A stretch of 25,585 nt of DNA from an uncultured Eubacteriales bacterium (GTDB taxonomy: Bacteria; Bacillota; Clostridia; UBA1381; UBA9506): positions 1 to 25,585 of the forward strand of contig UQYH01000019.1 of assembly GCA_900545185.1 (NCBI GenBank), written 5' to 3'. Below are positions 1 to 8,171 of the stretch, in pieces (the stretch's first letter is position 1; each line of letters starts with the position of its first letter). The notes below the pieces were generated by a model that ran no database searches, was not told the DNA's origin, and saw only the letters and a program-made list of their open reading frames with translations. Made by a program: the position numbers and the translations under genes.

Positions 1-33
1 ATTATGTAAATAAATTTTATGGGGGATAGCAAA

Positions 34-91
34 ATGAACAGGAAAATACTAAGTATAGCGCTGGCGGCTTGTATTTTGTTTAATATATATC
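34..91 (+). other. Out-of-frame signal peptide of the BspA-like gene (frameshift site)
   Basis: An ATG at 34 follows a GGGGGA ribosome site (21-26) with good spacing. It opens a typical export signal: MNRK, then a hydrophobic stretch ILSIALAACILF. This frame hits a stop after about 49 codons. The downstream frame, which carries the large LRR protein, is open from 59 and reads IYIVDTGAVVFAEESASA and then the usual cap motif CGKNVTW before the first in-frame ATG at 212. One extra base in the AT-rich run near 79-88 (taatatatat) would explain the break. The body therefore lacks its own signal peptide unless frameshifting occurs, the tract varies in length, or the assembly has a one-base error. 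Confidence 0.75.
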
Positions 92-211
92 GTAGACACC
101 GGCGCTGTTGTATTTGCCGAAGAATCGGCAAGCGCAACTTCCGGAATATGCGGCAAGAACGTTACGTGGAGCGTTTCCGGTGAAAAACTTACCATCAGCG
201 GCACGGGTGCC

Positions 212-3200
212 ATGGATGATTTCGGAAAAGGCGGCGCACCTTGGGATAAATATTATGAAACCGTCAAGCAAGTTGAAATCACCTCCGGTGTTACATATAT
301 CGGTGAGATGGCTTTTAGTAATTTTACAGATTTATCAATCACAATGGCAGATACCGTAACGTCAATCGGCTACGGTGTTTTTTATTGCAGTCATATCACA
401 AGCATTACACTCTCTGCAAATTTAAAATCAATCGGCTACGGTGTTTTTTATTGCAGTCATATCACAAGCATTACACTCTCTGCAAATTTAAAATCAATCG
501 GCTCTTCTGTCTTTGAAAGTGCAACATTACCCAATATGAATATTGAGCTTCCGAGCGGTCTTAAGGAGATAGGCTCTAGCGCTTTTTATCAATGCACCGG
601 TTTAACCGGTATCGTTATCCCGGATAGTGTCACAACTGTCGAAAAAAGGGCCTTTGAGTCTTGCAATAATTTGCAATCGGCAGTTTTGTCCGCAGGCATG
701 ACCGAGGTTCCGCCGGACATGTTCAGTTTCTGTAAATCTCTCACAACCGTAACAATTCCGAACGGTATCACTGCTATTGCGGCGGATGCGTTCACTCAAA
801 CCGGGTTAACATCGGTTTCGATACCGTCAAGCGTTAAGACAATAGGCACGAATGCTTTTAACGATGCACCGCTCACCTCTGTAAGCTTTGCCGAAGGACT
901 TTCTGAAATCGGCAGTGGGGCATTTGCCAACACAAAAATTGTTTCGGTTGCATTGCCGGCAAGCTTGCTGACGTTGGCCGCCAGTGCTTTTAACAGCGAT
1001 TCGGCTCTTAAGTCAATCAGCGTTCATGCAAACAACCCGAATTACATCAGTGACGAAAACGGCGTTTTGTATAACAAAGATAAATCACTTTTAATTCAAT
1101 ATCCTGTGGCAAGTCAAGCGACAAACTATACGATTCCGGACAGTGTAACGACAATCAGCAGTTACGCATTTTGTGGTGCAAAGTCACTCAGTTCGGTATC
1201 GTTTGGCCAAAATCTAACGACAATTGAAAACAATGCATTTGCAGGGTGTACGGGACTTGCCGATACAATCTTGACAATTAACGATGCCGTAGAGACAATC
1301 GGCGAATATGCGTTTTACTGCTGCGGACTCAAAGGCGTTATTTTAGGAAAACAGATCAAAAAGATCGGTTCGTTGGCGTTTTATCAGACCAGTCCGAGGC
1401 TTGCCGTGTATTACAAAGGAACAGAAGCTGAATGGAAGGCTATTGGAGCCTCCAATGCGTTTTGGGGTGCGGATTTTTCATACGAATACGGCACGATTTA
1501 TAATGTTACCGGCATTTCTTTTGATGAAGAACGTACATTTATGGAAGTCGGTGCGCAAAGCACCCTTACCGCAAAGCTGCTCCCGAAAAAGGCAACAAAC
1601 ACCAATGTTATTTGGGAAAGCTCTGATCCAAGCGTTGCAACCGTTATCGGTTCGGGCAGCTCGGTTTCTGATTCCGATGTTTGTGTCAATGCCGCAGTCA
1701 CACCGCTGCAAACGGGTACAACCGTTATCTCTGCAACGACCGAAGACGGCGGTTACAGAGCGGAGTGTACGGTTTATGTTATAAACGGTATCGTTCAAAG
1801 CGGTCAAATTCGTAGGGGCTATAAAGACGTGATATATGCCATAGATAACGATAATGTTTTACATATAGCCGGCAAAGGTGAAATGTATGACAGTTTTTAT
1901 TCGGGTGATGACTTACCTTATGCAGACCGAAGGCAAGCGATTACCAAAGCAATCGTATATCCGGGTGTGACCACGCTTGGTAACTATATATTTAACGGTT
2001 GCAGCATGATGACCGAAGTGGAGCTGCCGAACACGATTACCTCAATCGGTGATCATGCTTTTGACGGCTGCAGCTCTCTTCAGTCTGTCCACATCCCGGC
2101 AAGTGTAACCGTTATCGGTTCCGATGCATTTTTGGGCTGCAATGCAGTCAGGGCATTTTCTGTAGATGCGGAAAACCAAAGCTATTGCGCGGACGAATAC
2201 GGCGTTTTATTTGACAAAGAAAAGATTTTTCTGATCAAATACCCGGCGGCGTCCTCGACAACTTACTATAAAATACCGAGTAGTGTTTTAAGTTTATATA
2301 GAGAAAGCTTTGCAAATGCAGCGAACCTTAGCAGCATATTTATACATTATAATGCAAATATGAATTCTTTCTCCCAAAATACATTTAAAAACTGCAGCAA
2401 CATTCAAGATGTATATTTTTCGGGCACAGAGTATAACTGGGAGAGGCTCACACGTTCCCATGACGCACTTGCAAAAGCAACAAAGCATTACAACGCGCCG
2501 GTGCCGATCGAAAGCATCACGCTCAATCAAAATGAGATTATTATGACACCGGGACAAACCGAAACGCTTACGGCAACCGTTTTGCCAAATGATGCCAATA
2601 CGGCGGTTACGTGGAAAAGCAACGATACGAGTGTTGCAACCGTTGAAAACGGCGTGGTAACCGCAGTGGCAAAGGGCAGCACTTCTATCGTTGCCGAAGC
2701 ATCGGACGGCAGCCACGTTGCGATGTGCGAAGTGATTGTCGGCACCGCCTTCGGCGATAATCTGATATATGCTGTCATAACCGGAAGCAGCACGGCCCTC
2801 ACGACCCTTGTGATAGGCGGCAGCGGCGATATGCCGGCCAATGTGGGAATCGAGAACTATCCATGGTATAAAGACAGAGGGTCTATTAAAAATATCAGGA
2901 TTACAGAGGGTGTTACCTCGGTAGGAAATTTTGCCTTTACCGGCTGCAAAGCAGATTATGTCACGCTTCCCGAAAGCCTTACAAAAATCGGAAGAAGGGC
3001 ATTTTACGATTGCCAAAACCACTCGCTTACAATAGGCAAAAACCTGACCGAGATCGGCGATGACGCATTCGGTTCTGAGTTGGGATATGTTTCTGTTGCC
3101 GAGGAAAACAGTGCATTTTCGTCCGATCAGGACGGTGTTTTGTTTAACAAAGATCAAACAAAGCTGATTCTGTACCCGTCGCAAAACCAGAATGCCGTAT

Positions 3201-5581
3201 ATTATATACCCGAAGGCGTCACAACCATTGGCTCGTATGCGTTCAAAAAATGCGCATATCTTTGCGATGTTATTGCACCGCAAAGTCTTGCTGTGATTGA
3301 AAGCAATGCCTTTACAGAGTGCACGTATCATTGTGATCTGTTCCTGCCGAAGGGTCTTACAACCGTGGCTTTGGGCGCATTCGACCTCAATACATTCAGT
3401 AATGTGTACTATGCGGGCAGTGAACAGGAATGGACAAACATCACAGGATATGGGAACGTAAAAGCGTCAACAGTTCATTATAATGTTCCGAAATTTGTTC
3501 CGCTTCATGTCATTAACATTGAACAACAAGATCCCGCACAATTATCCATCGAACTGGTGCAGGGTGATACAATACCGCTTTCGGTCAGCTTTGATCCGGC
3601 CGATGCGTCAAATAAAAATATACAGTGGTCGTCAAACTGTAGCTATGTTGCTAAGGTTGATGCAAACGGAAATGTAAAGGCAACAGGTGTTGGCACCGCA
3701 ACCATAAAGGCAACCAGTGCATGCGCAGCATGCAGCCGGAACGTTTATGCAACAATCAATGTTTCTGTCAAAGCTCCCCTTGCAGGCTCCGGCAAGTGCG
3801 GCGACAACATTAACTGGGAGCTTACCTATGAAGGCAAGCTTACATTAACCGGCAGCGGAGAAATGTCGGATTATGATTACGGCAATCAGGCTCCGTGGTA
3901 CGGCAAAACCGTAACAAGCGTTGTTATGGACAGCAATATTACCAAAATAGGTAAGATGGCATTTTACGAATGTACCGGCCTTAAGTCAATCACGATTCCG
4001 CAAAATGTAACCGTTATAGGAGAAGAGGCATTTGGCGGCTGCAGCGGTTTAAATAGCATCAGCGTAGCAAGCGGCAATGCGGCGTTTTGTGTTTCGGGCG
4101 GTATTTTGTATAACAAAGCCATGACCGAAATTATAAAATGCCCTGCCGGTTATAGCGCAACCTCATTGACCATAGGCAATACGGTTACAACAATCGGTCT
4201 TGGCGCTTTTGAGGGATGCTCAAGCCTTCAAACGGTAACAATTCCGGCAAATGTCACAACGATATCAGACTTTGCGTTCGATAATTGTACATCAATCGAA
4301 ACGGTACTGATTGACGAAAACAGCAAGCTGAAAACAATTGGTGACGGTGCTTTTTACGGCAATAATATTTCTGAAATCATTTTACCGAAAAGCATAACAT
4401 CAATCGGTGGCAAAGCATTTTGGACCTCCAAGACATCGTCGCTTACGATTCGTTACCGCGGTACGGAGGCAGAATGGAACAACATTACATTGGGCGATCC
4501 TATTTCGTATGATCCGCCGATTATGGAATACAATTACGGCGCATATGTTCCCGTTTCCAAGATTACGCTTACGCCATCAACGGCTGCCGGTCTGCTTGGC
4601 GTTGGTGAGTCGCTTACGCTGTCGGCTTCTGTCATGCCGGAAAACGCAACCGACAAAACCATTGAGTGGGAAACGTCAGACAAAACTGTTGCAACGGTTC
4701 AAGACGGTGTTGTAACGGCGGTTACAAACGGCACTGCGGTTATCACCGCAAAATCCGCAAAAGACGGCGTAAGCGCAAGCTATACGGTGCAAGTCGTTTC
4801 AAAATGCGGAGATAATGCATACTGGAGCTTTGACGGCGAGACGCTTACAATTGAGGGCAGCGGCGCGATATATGATTATAGCACTTTGGCCGAAAACCGC
4901 CCGTGGAAAGCATGCGATGTACAAAAGCTCGTCATTGCAGACGGGATAACCCGAATCGGTAATGGGAACTTCAGTTCATACAGTAACCTTAAGTACGTCA
5001 CGATTCCAAAGAGTGTGAAAGAGATTGGCAACTCAGCGTTTTCGGTTTGTTCTTCTCTGAAATTTGTTGACTTATCCGGTGTTGAAACAATCGGTGAGAA
5101 TGCATTTTATGATTGCGAAAATCTTTACAGGGTAAACTTGGGAACAGCGCTTAAATCGATAGGAAACTATGCATTTTATAGATGCTATCGATTCAGTTCC
5201 GCAAATTATACCGGCACCGAAGCCGAATGGTCAAAGGTTAGTTTCGAACCTGCATATAATACGTCTTTCAGCGTTAGATGTGAAAGCGTCCTTATGCCGA
5301 TTCAGGTTGTGGGAACAGTACAGGGCGGTAAAGGCGAATTGATTGTTAAGCCTGAAATTCACGGAGATTCCGAAGGCAAGGTGCTCGTCGTTGCAGGATA
5401 CGATTACGGCAAGCTCGTTGACTTGTATATCGGAGAAGTTGGTGTAGCAGACACGATTACGCTTTCGGGTGACTATTTTAGTGAAGTAAAACTTACCGTA
5501 TGGGATAGTGCCGAAAATATGAAACCGCTTTCTCAAGTATCATCTATAAGCGATCAAAGCTTTGAAGAACCTACCTATTGA
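212..5581 (+). CDS. Giant BspA-like leucine-rich-repeat protein with Big_2 domains
   Basis: This is a 1789-residue modular surface or secreted protein. It has five modules. Each begins with a cap like CGDNINW...LTLTGSGEM, continues with LRR_5 (BspA/TpLRR) repeats of the pattern IGxxAFxxCxxLxxVxIPxSVTT, and ends with a YxGTExEW strand. Modules 1-4 also hold a hairpin of the type GVLYNKDKSLLIQYP, near residues 283, 665, 974 and 1297. Modules are joined by Big_2 Ig-like domains at about 432-525, 764-846, 1095-1189 and 1445-1530. The last ~100 residues form a different beta-rich tail ending WDSAENMKPLS. No LPXTG, S-layer or dockerin motif is visible. Homologous proteins are linked to adhesion; that role here is inference. 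The ATG at 212 is only the first Met in this frame. The real start is probably at 34, in another frame because of a frameshift (see 34-91). It stands alone, with no operon partner visible. Confidence 0.9.
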   Translation: MDDFGKGGAPWDKYYETVKQVEITSGVTYIGEMAFSNFTDLSITMADTVTSIGYGVFYCSHITSITLSANLKSIGYGVFYCSHITSITLSANLKSIGSSVFESATLPNMNIELPSGLKEIGSSAFYQCTGLTGIVIPDSVTTVEKRAFESCNNLQSAVLSAGMTEVPPDMFSFCKSLTTVTIPNGITAIAADAFTQTGLTSVSIPSSVKTIGTNAFNDAPLTSVSFAEGLSEIGSGAFANTKIVSVALPASLLTLAASAFNSDSALKSISVHANNPNYISDENGVLYNKDKSLLIQYPVASQATNYTIPDSVTTISSYAFCGAKSLSSVSFGQNLTTIENNAFAGCTGLADTILTINDAVETIGEYAFYCCGLKGVILGKQIKKIGSLAFYQTSPRLAVYYKGTEAEWKAIGASNAFWGADFSYEYGTIYNVTGISFDEERTFMEVGAQSTLTAKLLPKKATNTNVIWESSDPSVATVIGSGSSVSDSDVCVNAAVTPLQTGTTVISATTEDGGYRAECTVYVINGIVQSGQIRRGYKDVIYAIDNDNVLHIAGKGEMYDSFYSGDDLPYADRRQAITKAIVYPGVTTLGNYIFNGCSMMTEVELPNTITSIGDHAFDGCSSLQSVHIPASVTVIGSDAFLGCNAVRAFSVDAENQSYCADEYGVLFDKEKIFLIKYPAASSTTYYKIPSSVLSLYRESFANAANLSSIFIHYNANMNSFSQNTFKNCSNIQDVYFSGTEYNWERLTRSHDALAKATKHYNAPVPIESITLNQNEIIMTPGQTETLTATVLPNDANTAVTWKSNDTSVATVENGVVTAVAKGSTSIVAEASDGSHVAMCEVIVGTAFGDNLIYAVITGSSTALTTLVIGGSGDMPANVGIENYPWYKDRGSIKNIRITEGVTSVGNFAFTGCKADYVTLPESLTKIGRRAFYDCQNHSLTIGKNLTEIGDDAFGSELGYVSVAEENSAFSSDQDGVLFNKDQTKLILYPSQNQNAVYYIPEGVTTIGSYAFKKCAYLCDVIAPQSLAVIESNAFTECTYHCDLFLPKGLTTVALGAFDLNTFSNVYYAGSEQEWTNITGYGNVKASTVHYNVPKFVPLHVINIEQQDPAQLSIELVQGDTIPLSVSFDPADASNKNIQWSSNCSYVAKVDANGNVKATGVGTATIKATSACAACSRNVYATINVSVKAPLAGSGKCGDNINWELTYEGKLTLTGSGEMSDYDYGNQAPWYGKTVTSVVMDSNITKIGKMAFYECTGLKSITIPQNVTVIGEEAFGGCSGLNSISVASGNAAFCVSGGILYNKAMTEIIKCPAGYSATSLTIGNTVTTIGLGAFEGCSSLQTVTIPANVTTISDFAFDNCTSIETVLIDENSKLKTIGDGAFYGNNISEIILPKSITSIGGKAFWTSKTSSLTIRYRGTEAEWNNITLGDPISYDPPIMEYNYGAYVPVSKITLTPSTAAGLLGVGESLTLSASVMPENATDKTIEWETSDKTVATVQDGVVTAVTNGTAVITAKSAKDGVSASYTVQVVSKCGDNAYWSFDGETLTIEGSGAIYDYSTLAENRPWKACDVQKLVIADGITRIGNGNFSSYSNLKYVTIPKSVKEIGNSAFSVCSSLKFVDLSGVETIGENAFYDCENLYRVNLGTALKSIGNYAFYRCYRFSSANYTGTEAEWSKVSFEPAYNTSFSVRCESVLMPIQVVGTVQGGKGELIVKPEIHGDSEGKVLVVAGYDYGKLVDLYIGEVGVADTITLSGDYFSEVKLTVWDSAENMKPLSQVSSISDQSFEEPTY
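362..503 (+). repeat. Perfect 66-bp tandem duplication inside the LRR gene
   Basis: Bases 362-427 and 428-493 are identical, and the first 10 bases of a third copy follow (494-503). Each copy encodes 22 residues, one LRR unit (SIGYGVFYCSHITSITLSAN core). Other LRR units in the protein differ clearly at the DNA level, so this duplication is recent. It could be real repeat-number variation or an assembly artefact. Confidence 0.95.
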
Positions 5582-5595
5582 GTATAGCGTTTTAA

Positions 5596-6150
5596 GAACG
5601 GACTAAATTAAGTTATATAACCGTGGCCAAGCAGGTGCTGTATCAAGATGTGCTGCAGAGGCTTTTGGATAAGCACTTTGAATCGGTCGATTTGAAGTCC
5701 TATTACACAAGTCAGCTGGCAAAGCTGGAGAAGGCAGAGCTGCCGCAGGATTTACCGCTGTTGTTCGATTTTCAAAAAAAGCTTTTACGTGTGCTTGCCC
5801 TAAAGTGTGATATGGGGATTCGCTTAAGGCGTGATTATATTGCAAAGGACAAACAGGCGCTTTTAAAGGATTGTGAGGATATTCGTAAGCTGAAGCAGGC
5901 TATGCAAAGTCTGCACAAAGCCATGTCCTGTTTGTGGCTTTCCAATAACAAAGCCATCGGGCTTGATCGGATTGACCTGCGCTTTGGCGGCGTTATGCTG
6001 CGGTTGGATCGTGCCGCAGAGCGTGTGACAGATTACGTAAACGGCAAAACAGAACGGCTGGAGGAGCTGGATGAGCCGCGCCTTATGTATGCAACCGATG
6101 AATTTATGTGCAGCCAGTATTCGGCTAACTTTATGACGGTTTCGGTATAA
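5596..6150 (+). pseudogene. 3' remnant of a GH20 beta-N-acetylhexosaminidase-type gene
   Basis: The reading frame is open from 5596 (after an in-frame TAA at 5593) to the stop at 6148-6150. The first usable start is GTG at 5623, giving 175 residues with no clear ribosome site. The protein reads AKQVLYQDVLQRLLDKHFE, then a helical region, then NNKAIGLDRIDLRFGGVMLRL and TERLEELDEP. From memory this matches the all-helical C-terminal region of Firmicute family-20 hexosaminidases (the pattern KxxLYQDxLLGLFD ... NKPFGxEVxDxRxGG). The catalytic TIM barrel with its Asp-Glu pair is absent, so the fragment should be inactive as a glycosidase. It lies 41 bases downstream of the LRR gene and ends at a good terminator. 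A short stand-alone helical protein starting at the GTG cannot be excluded. Confidence 0.7.
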
Positions 6151-6175
6151 AAACATATAACAAACAATTTTGGTT

Positions 6176-6213
6176 ACAAGCAGCTGCGATTAAGCGGCTG
6201 CTTGTTTTCGTTT
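6176..6213 (+). terminator. Intrinsic terminator after the hexosaminidase remnant
   Basis: There is a 12-bp stem (6176-6187 with 6194-6205, one G-T pair) with a 6-base loop GATTAA, followed directly by TTTTCGTTT. It sits 25 bases after the stop of the GH20 remnant. It separates that gene from the recombinase cassette downstream. Confidence 0.88.
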
Positions 6214-6287
6214 ATATCGTAAAGTGGGATTATTTTGAATAAAACCGGCTTGTCTTTCATAGGATGAAATGACGGGAGGTTTTGATG

Positions 6288-6533
6288 ATGGCCGATTTGG
6301 ATGCATTAAAAAATGTTGATATTCGCACGGTTGATAAGTCTGCGCTTACTGACATCAGCAGTGTCAAAATAAATCCCACAGACAGTCCCGAAAAGAAAAT
6401 GAAGAACTATATCGAGCAAATAAAAAATCCGTATTGTTTTTTATGCAACGGCTATGCGGTAAAGGTTGAATTTGCAAATACGGACAGAACAATTGAGGAC
6501 TGTTTTTCGGATTATATTGAAAGCTTAATGTAG
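6288..6533 (+). CDS. Small conserved-type protein upstream of the recombinases (DUF6870-like)
   Basis: This encodes about 81 residues. GGGAGG (6274-6279) precedes two consecutive ATGs at 6285 and 6288; 6288 has the better spacing, giving MADLDALKNVDIRTVDKSALTDI. The core VDIRTVD, then VKIN, then IKNPYCFLCNGYAVKVEFANT resembles small uncharacterised proteins that I recall next to tandem serine recombinases in Clostridia (DUF6870 type). That family assignment is from memory and unverified. There is no membrane segment. A CFLC pair (two Cys separated by two residues) is present, but a metal site is not established. It lies 10 bases before LSR1, very likely in the same transcript. A regulator or recombination directionality factor is possible; nothing in the sequence proves it. 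Confidence 0.75.
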   Translation: MADLDALKNVDIRTVDKSALTDISSVKINPTDSPEKKMKNYIEQIKNPYCFLCNGYAVKVEFANTDRTIEDCFSDYIESLM

Positions 6534-6543
6534 AGGATTTTTT

Positions 6544-8169
6544 ATGCCTAAAACAAAACTATTTTATGCGGTTCTTTACCTTCGCCTTTCTAAAGAGGAC
6601 GGGGATAAAGAGGAAAGCTACAGTATCTCAAATCAGCGCGATTTGGGACTTGATTATTTGAGTAATCATCCCGAAATCAAGCTTGTTCACACTCTGGTTG
6701 ATGATGGATTTACAGGTTCAAATTTTGAAAGACCGAGTTTTCAAAAGATGATAGAACTGATAACGAAAGGCAAGATTAACTGCGTTAGGGTGAAGGACTT
6801 GTCCCGCTTTGCAAGAGATTATGTCGGTTCGGGATATTATCTTGAGAAGCTGTTTCCGTCAATGGGCGTCCGATTTATTTCGATCAATGATGCGATTGAT
6901 TTTTTGACGGATGACAGTGCAAACACAAAGCTGATTATGGCTTTTAAAAATGTGTTAAATGATTCATATATCCGTGATATTTCGGTCAAAATAAGAAGCC
7001 AGTTTGAAATTAAACGCAAAAAAGGTGAATACATAGGCGCTTTTGTGACATACGGTTATCTGAAATCGGAAGAAGATAAGCACAAGCTTGTTGCAGACCG
7101 GGATGCCGCCGAAATCATAAAATCCATTTTTCGTATGCGTATGCAGGGGATCAGTGCATCCGCTATTGCCGATACATTAAATGCTACCAACGTACCGTCC
7201 CCGGCGGAGCATAAAAAGGAGTTGGGCAGCAATTTCAGCGCCAATCTGCAAAAGCGGCATGAGGCAAAATGGTCGGCCAAGGCTGTGATTCGCATACTTA
7301 AAAATGAAATCTACACGGGAACACTGATTCAAGGCAAAAACACAACGGCAAATTATAAGGTCAAAAAAGTGATTGAACGGGATCGATCCGAATGGTCGGT
7401 TATTCCGAATCATCATGAGGCAATTATATCAAAGGAACAATTTGACACGGTTCAAAAGCTTATCGCAAATGATACAAGGGTCAAACCGGGCAACAAAACA
7501 CCGTATTTATTTTCGGGCTTTATCGAGTGTGCCGATTGTCATTCCTCACTTGTCAGACGATGCAATCATTCGAATGGTAAAACGTATGCTTACTATATGT
7601 GTTCAACAAACAAACTCGGCTTGGGCTGTTCTTCTCATCGGGTGAATGAAAAAGTGCTGCATACAGCGGTTTTGACGGCCGTCAATACATATTGCAAAAA
7701 TATATCGGATTTGTCCGCCAGGCTAAATCGCATTTCGCCGGATAAAATAAAAACGGCACAAATGAAAAGGATAGATGATGCCGAACAGAAAAAGAAAAAT
7801 GATATTGATGATTTAAAACGCACAATATCGGTTGTCAAAGCAAGATGCTTGAAAAATCTTGAAACACAGGCTGCCTGCAATGAAATCTGTGCCGATATTG
7901 ATACTGAAATTGCAAGGCTTGAAGATGAAATCCTTGCATTGTCGGTTGAAAAAAATAATGTTCTGCGTGAATACGAAAAAAATGTTGCGTGGATAGCGGC
8001 ATTGTCTCAAACGGGTGCGTTAAAAGAGCTGAATCGGACGGTATTGGCAGGGCTTGTTGACAGGATTTATGTGTATGAGGATAAAAGAATTGTCATTCGG
8101 TTTCGTTATCGGGATCGGTATGAGGAACTGTTAAAATTTGAGCAAAAACTAAATAAGGAGGCTGTGTAA
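6544..8169 (+). CDS. Large serine recombinase 1 of the triple cassette
   Basis: This 541-residue site-specific recombinase is expected to cut and rejoin attachment-site DNA through a 5'-phosphoserine intermediate. The N-terminal resolvase domain (about 1-150) has the catalytic serine in YLRLSKED (Ser16) and the active-site segment VKDLSRFARDY. A Recombinase domain follows (about 165-290, including the SAKAVIRILKNEIYTG helix). A zinc-ribbon region lies near 320-375 with a CADC pair and later Cys residues, then a charged coiled-coil segment (about 405-480), and a tail ending VDRIYVYEDKRIVIRFRYRD, usual for the family. The ATG is preceded by AGAGGA. The stop lies two bases before LSR2, so translation is probably coupled. 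All core residues look intact. Confidence 0.95.
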   Translation: MPKTKLFYAVLYLRLSKEDGDKEESYSISNQRDLGLDYLSNHPEIKLVHTLVDDGFTGSNFERPSFQKMIELITKGKINCVRVKDLSRFARDYVGSGYYLEKLFPSMGVRFISINDAIDFLTDDSANTKLIMAFKNVLNDSYIRDISVKIRSQFEIKRKKGEYIGAFVTYGYLKSEEDKHKLVADRDAAEIIKSIFRMRMQGISASAIADTLNATNVPSPAEHKKELGSNFSANLQKRHEAKWSAKAVIRILKNEIYTGTLIQGKNTTANYKVKKVIERDRSEWSVIPNHHEAIISKEQFDTVQKLIANDTRVKPGNKTPYLFSGFIECADCHSSLVRRCNHSNGKTYAYYMCSTNKLGLGCSSHRVNEKVLHTAVLTAVNTYCKNISDLSARLNRISPDKIKTAQMKRIDDAEQKKKNDIDDLKRTISVVKARCLKNLETQAACNEICADIDTEIARLEDEILALSVEKNNVLREYEKNVAWIAALSQTGALKELNRTVLAGLVDRIYVYEDKRIVIRFRYRDRYEELLKFEQKLNKEAV

Positions 8170-8171
8170 GT

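Noticed and set aside
362..503. CRISPR-like repeat
   Set aside because: Only two full head-to-tail copies without spacers, in frame inside an LRR protein; no cas genes in the window.
2294..3331. 345-codon minus-strand ORF opposite the LRR gene
   Set aside because: It is fully within the clearly coding LRR/Big_2 frame, rich in Cys and His with no family resemblance, and has no ribosome site; a shadow of codon bias.
6214..6284. Promoter for the recombinase operon
   Set aside because: TTGAAT-like and TTTCAT-like hexamers are present but the spacing and match are poor; I could not support a specific site.
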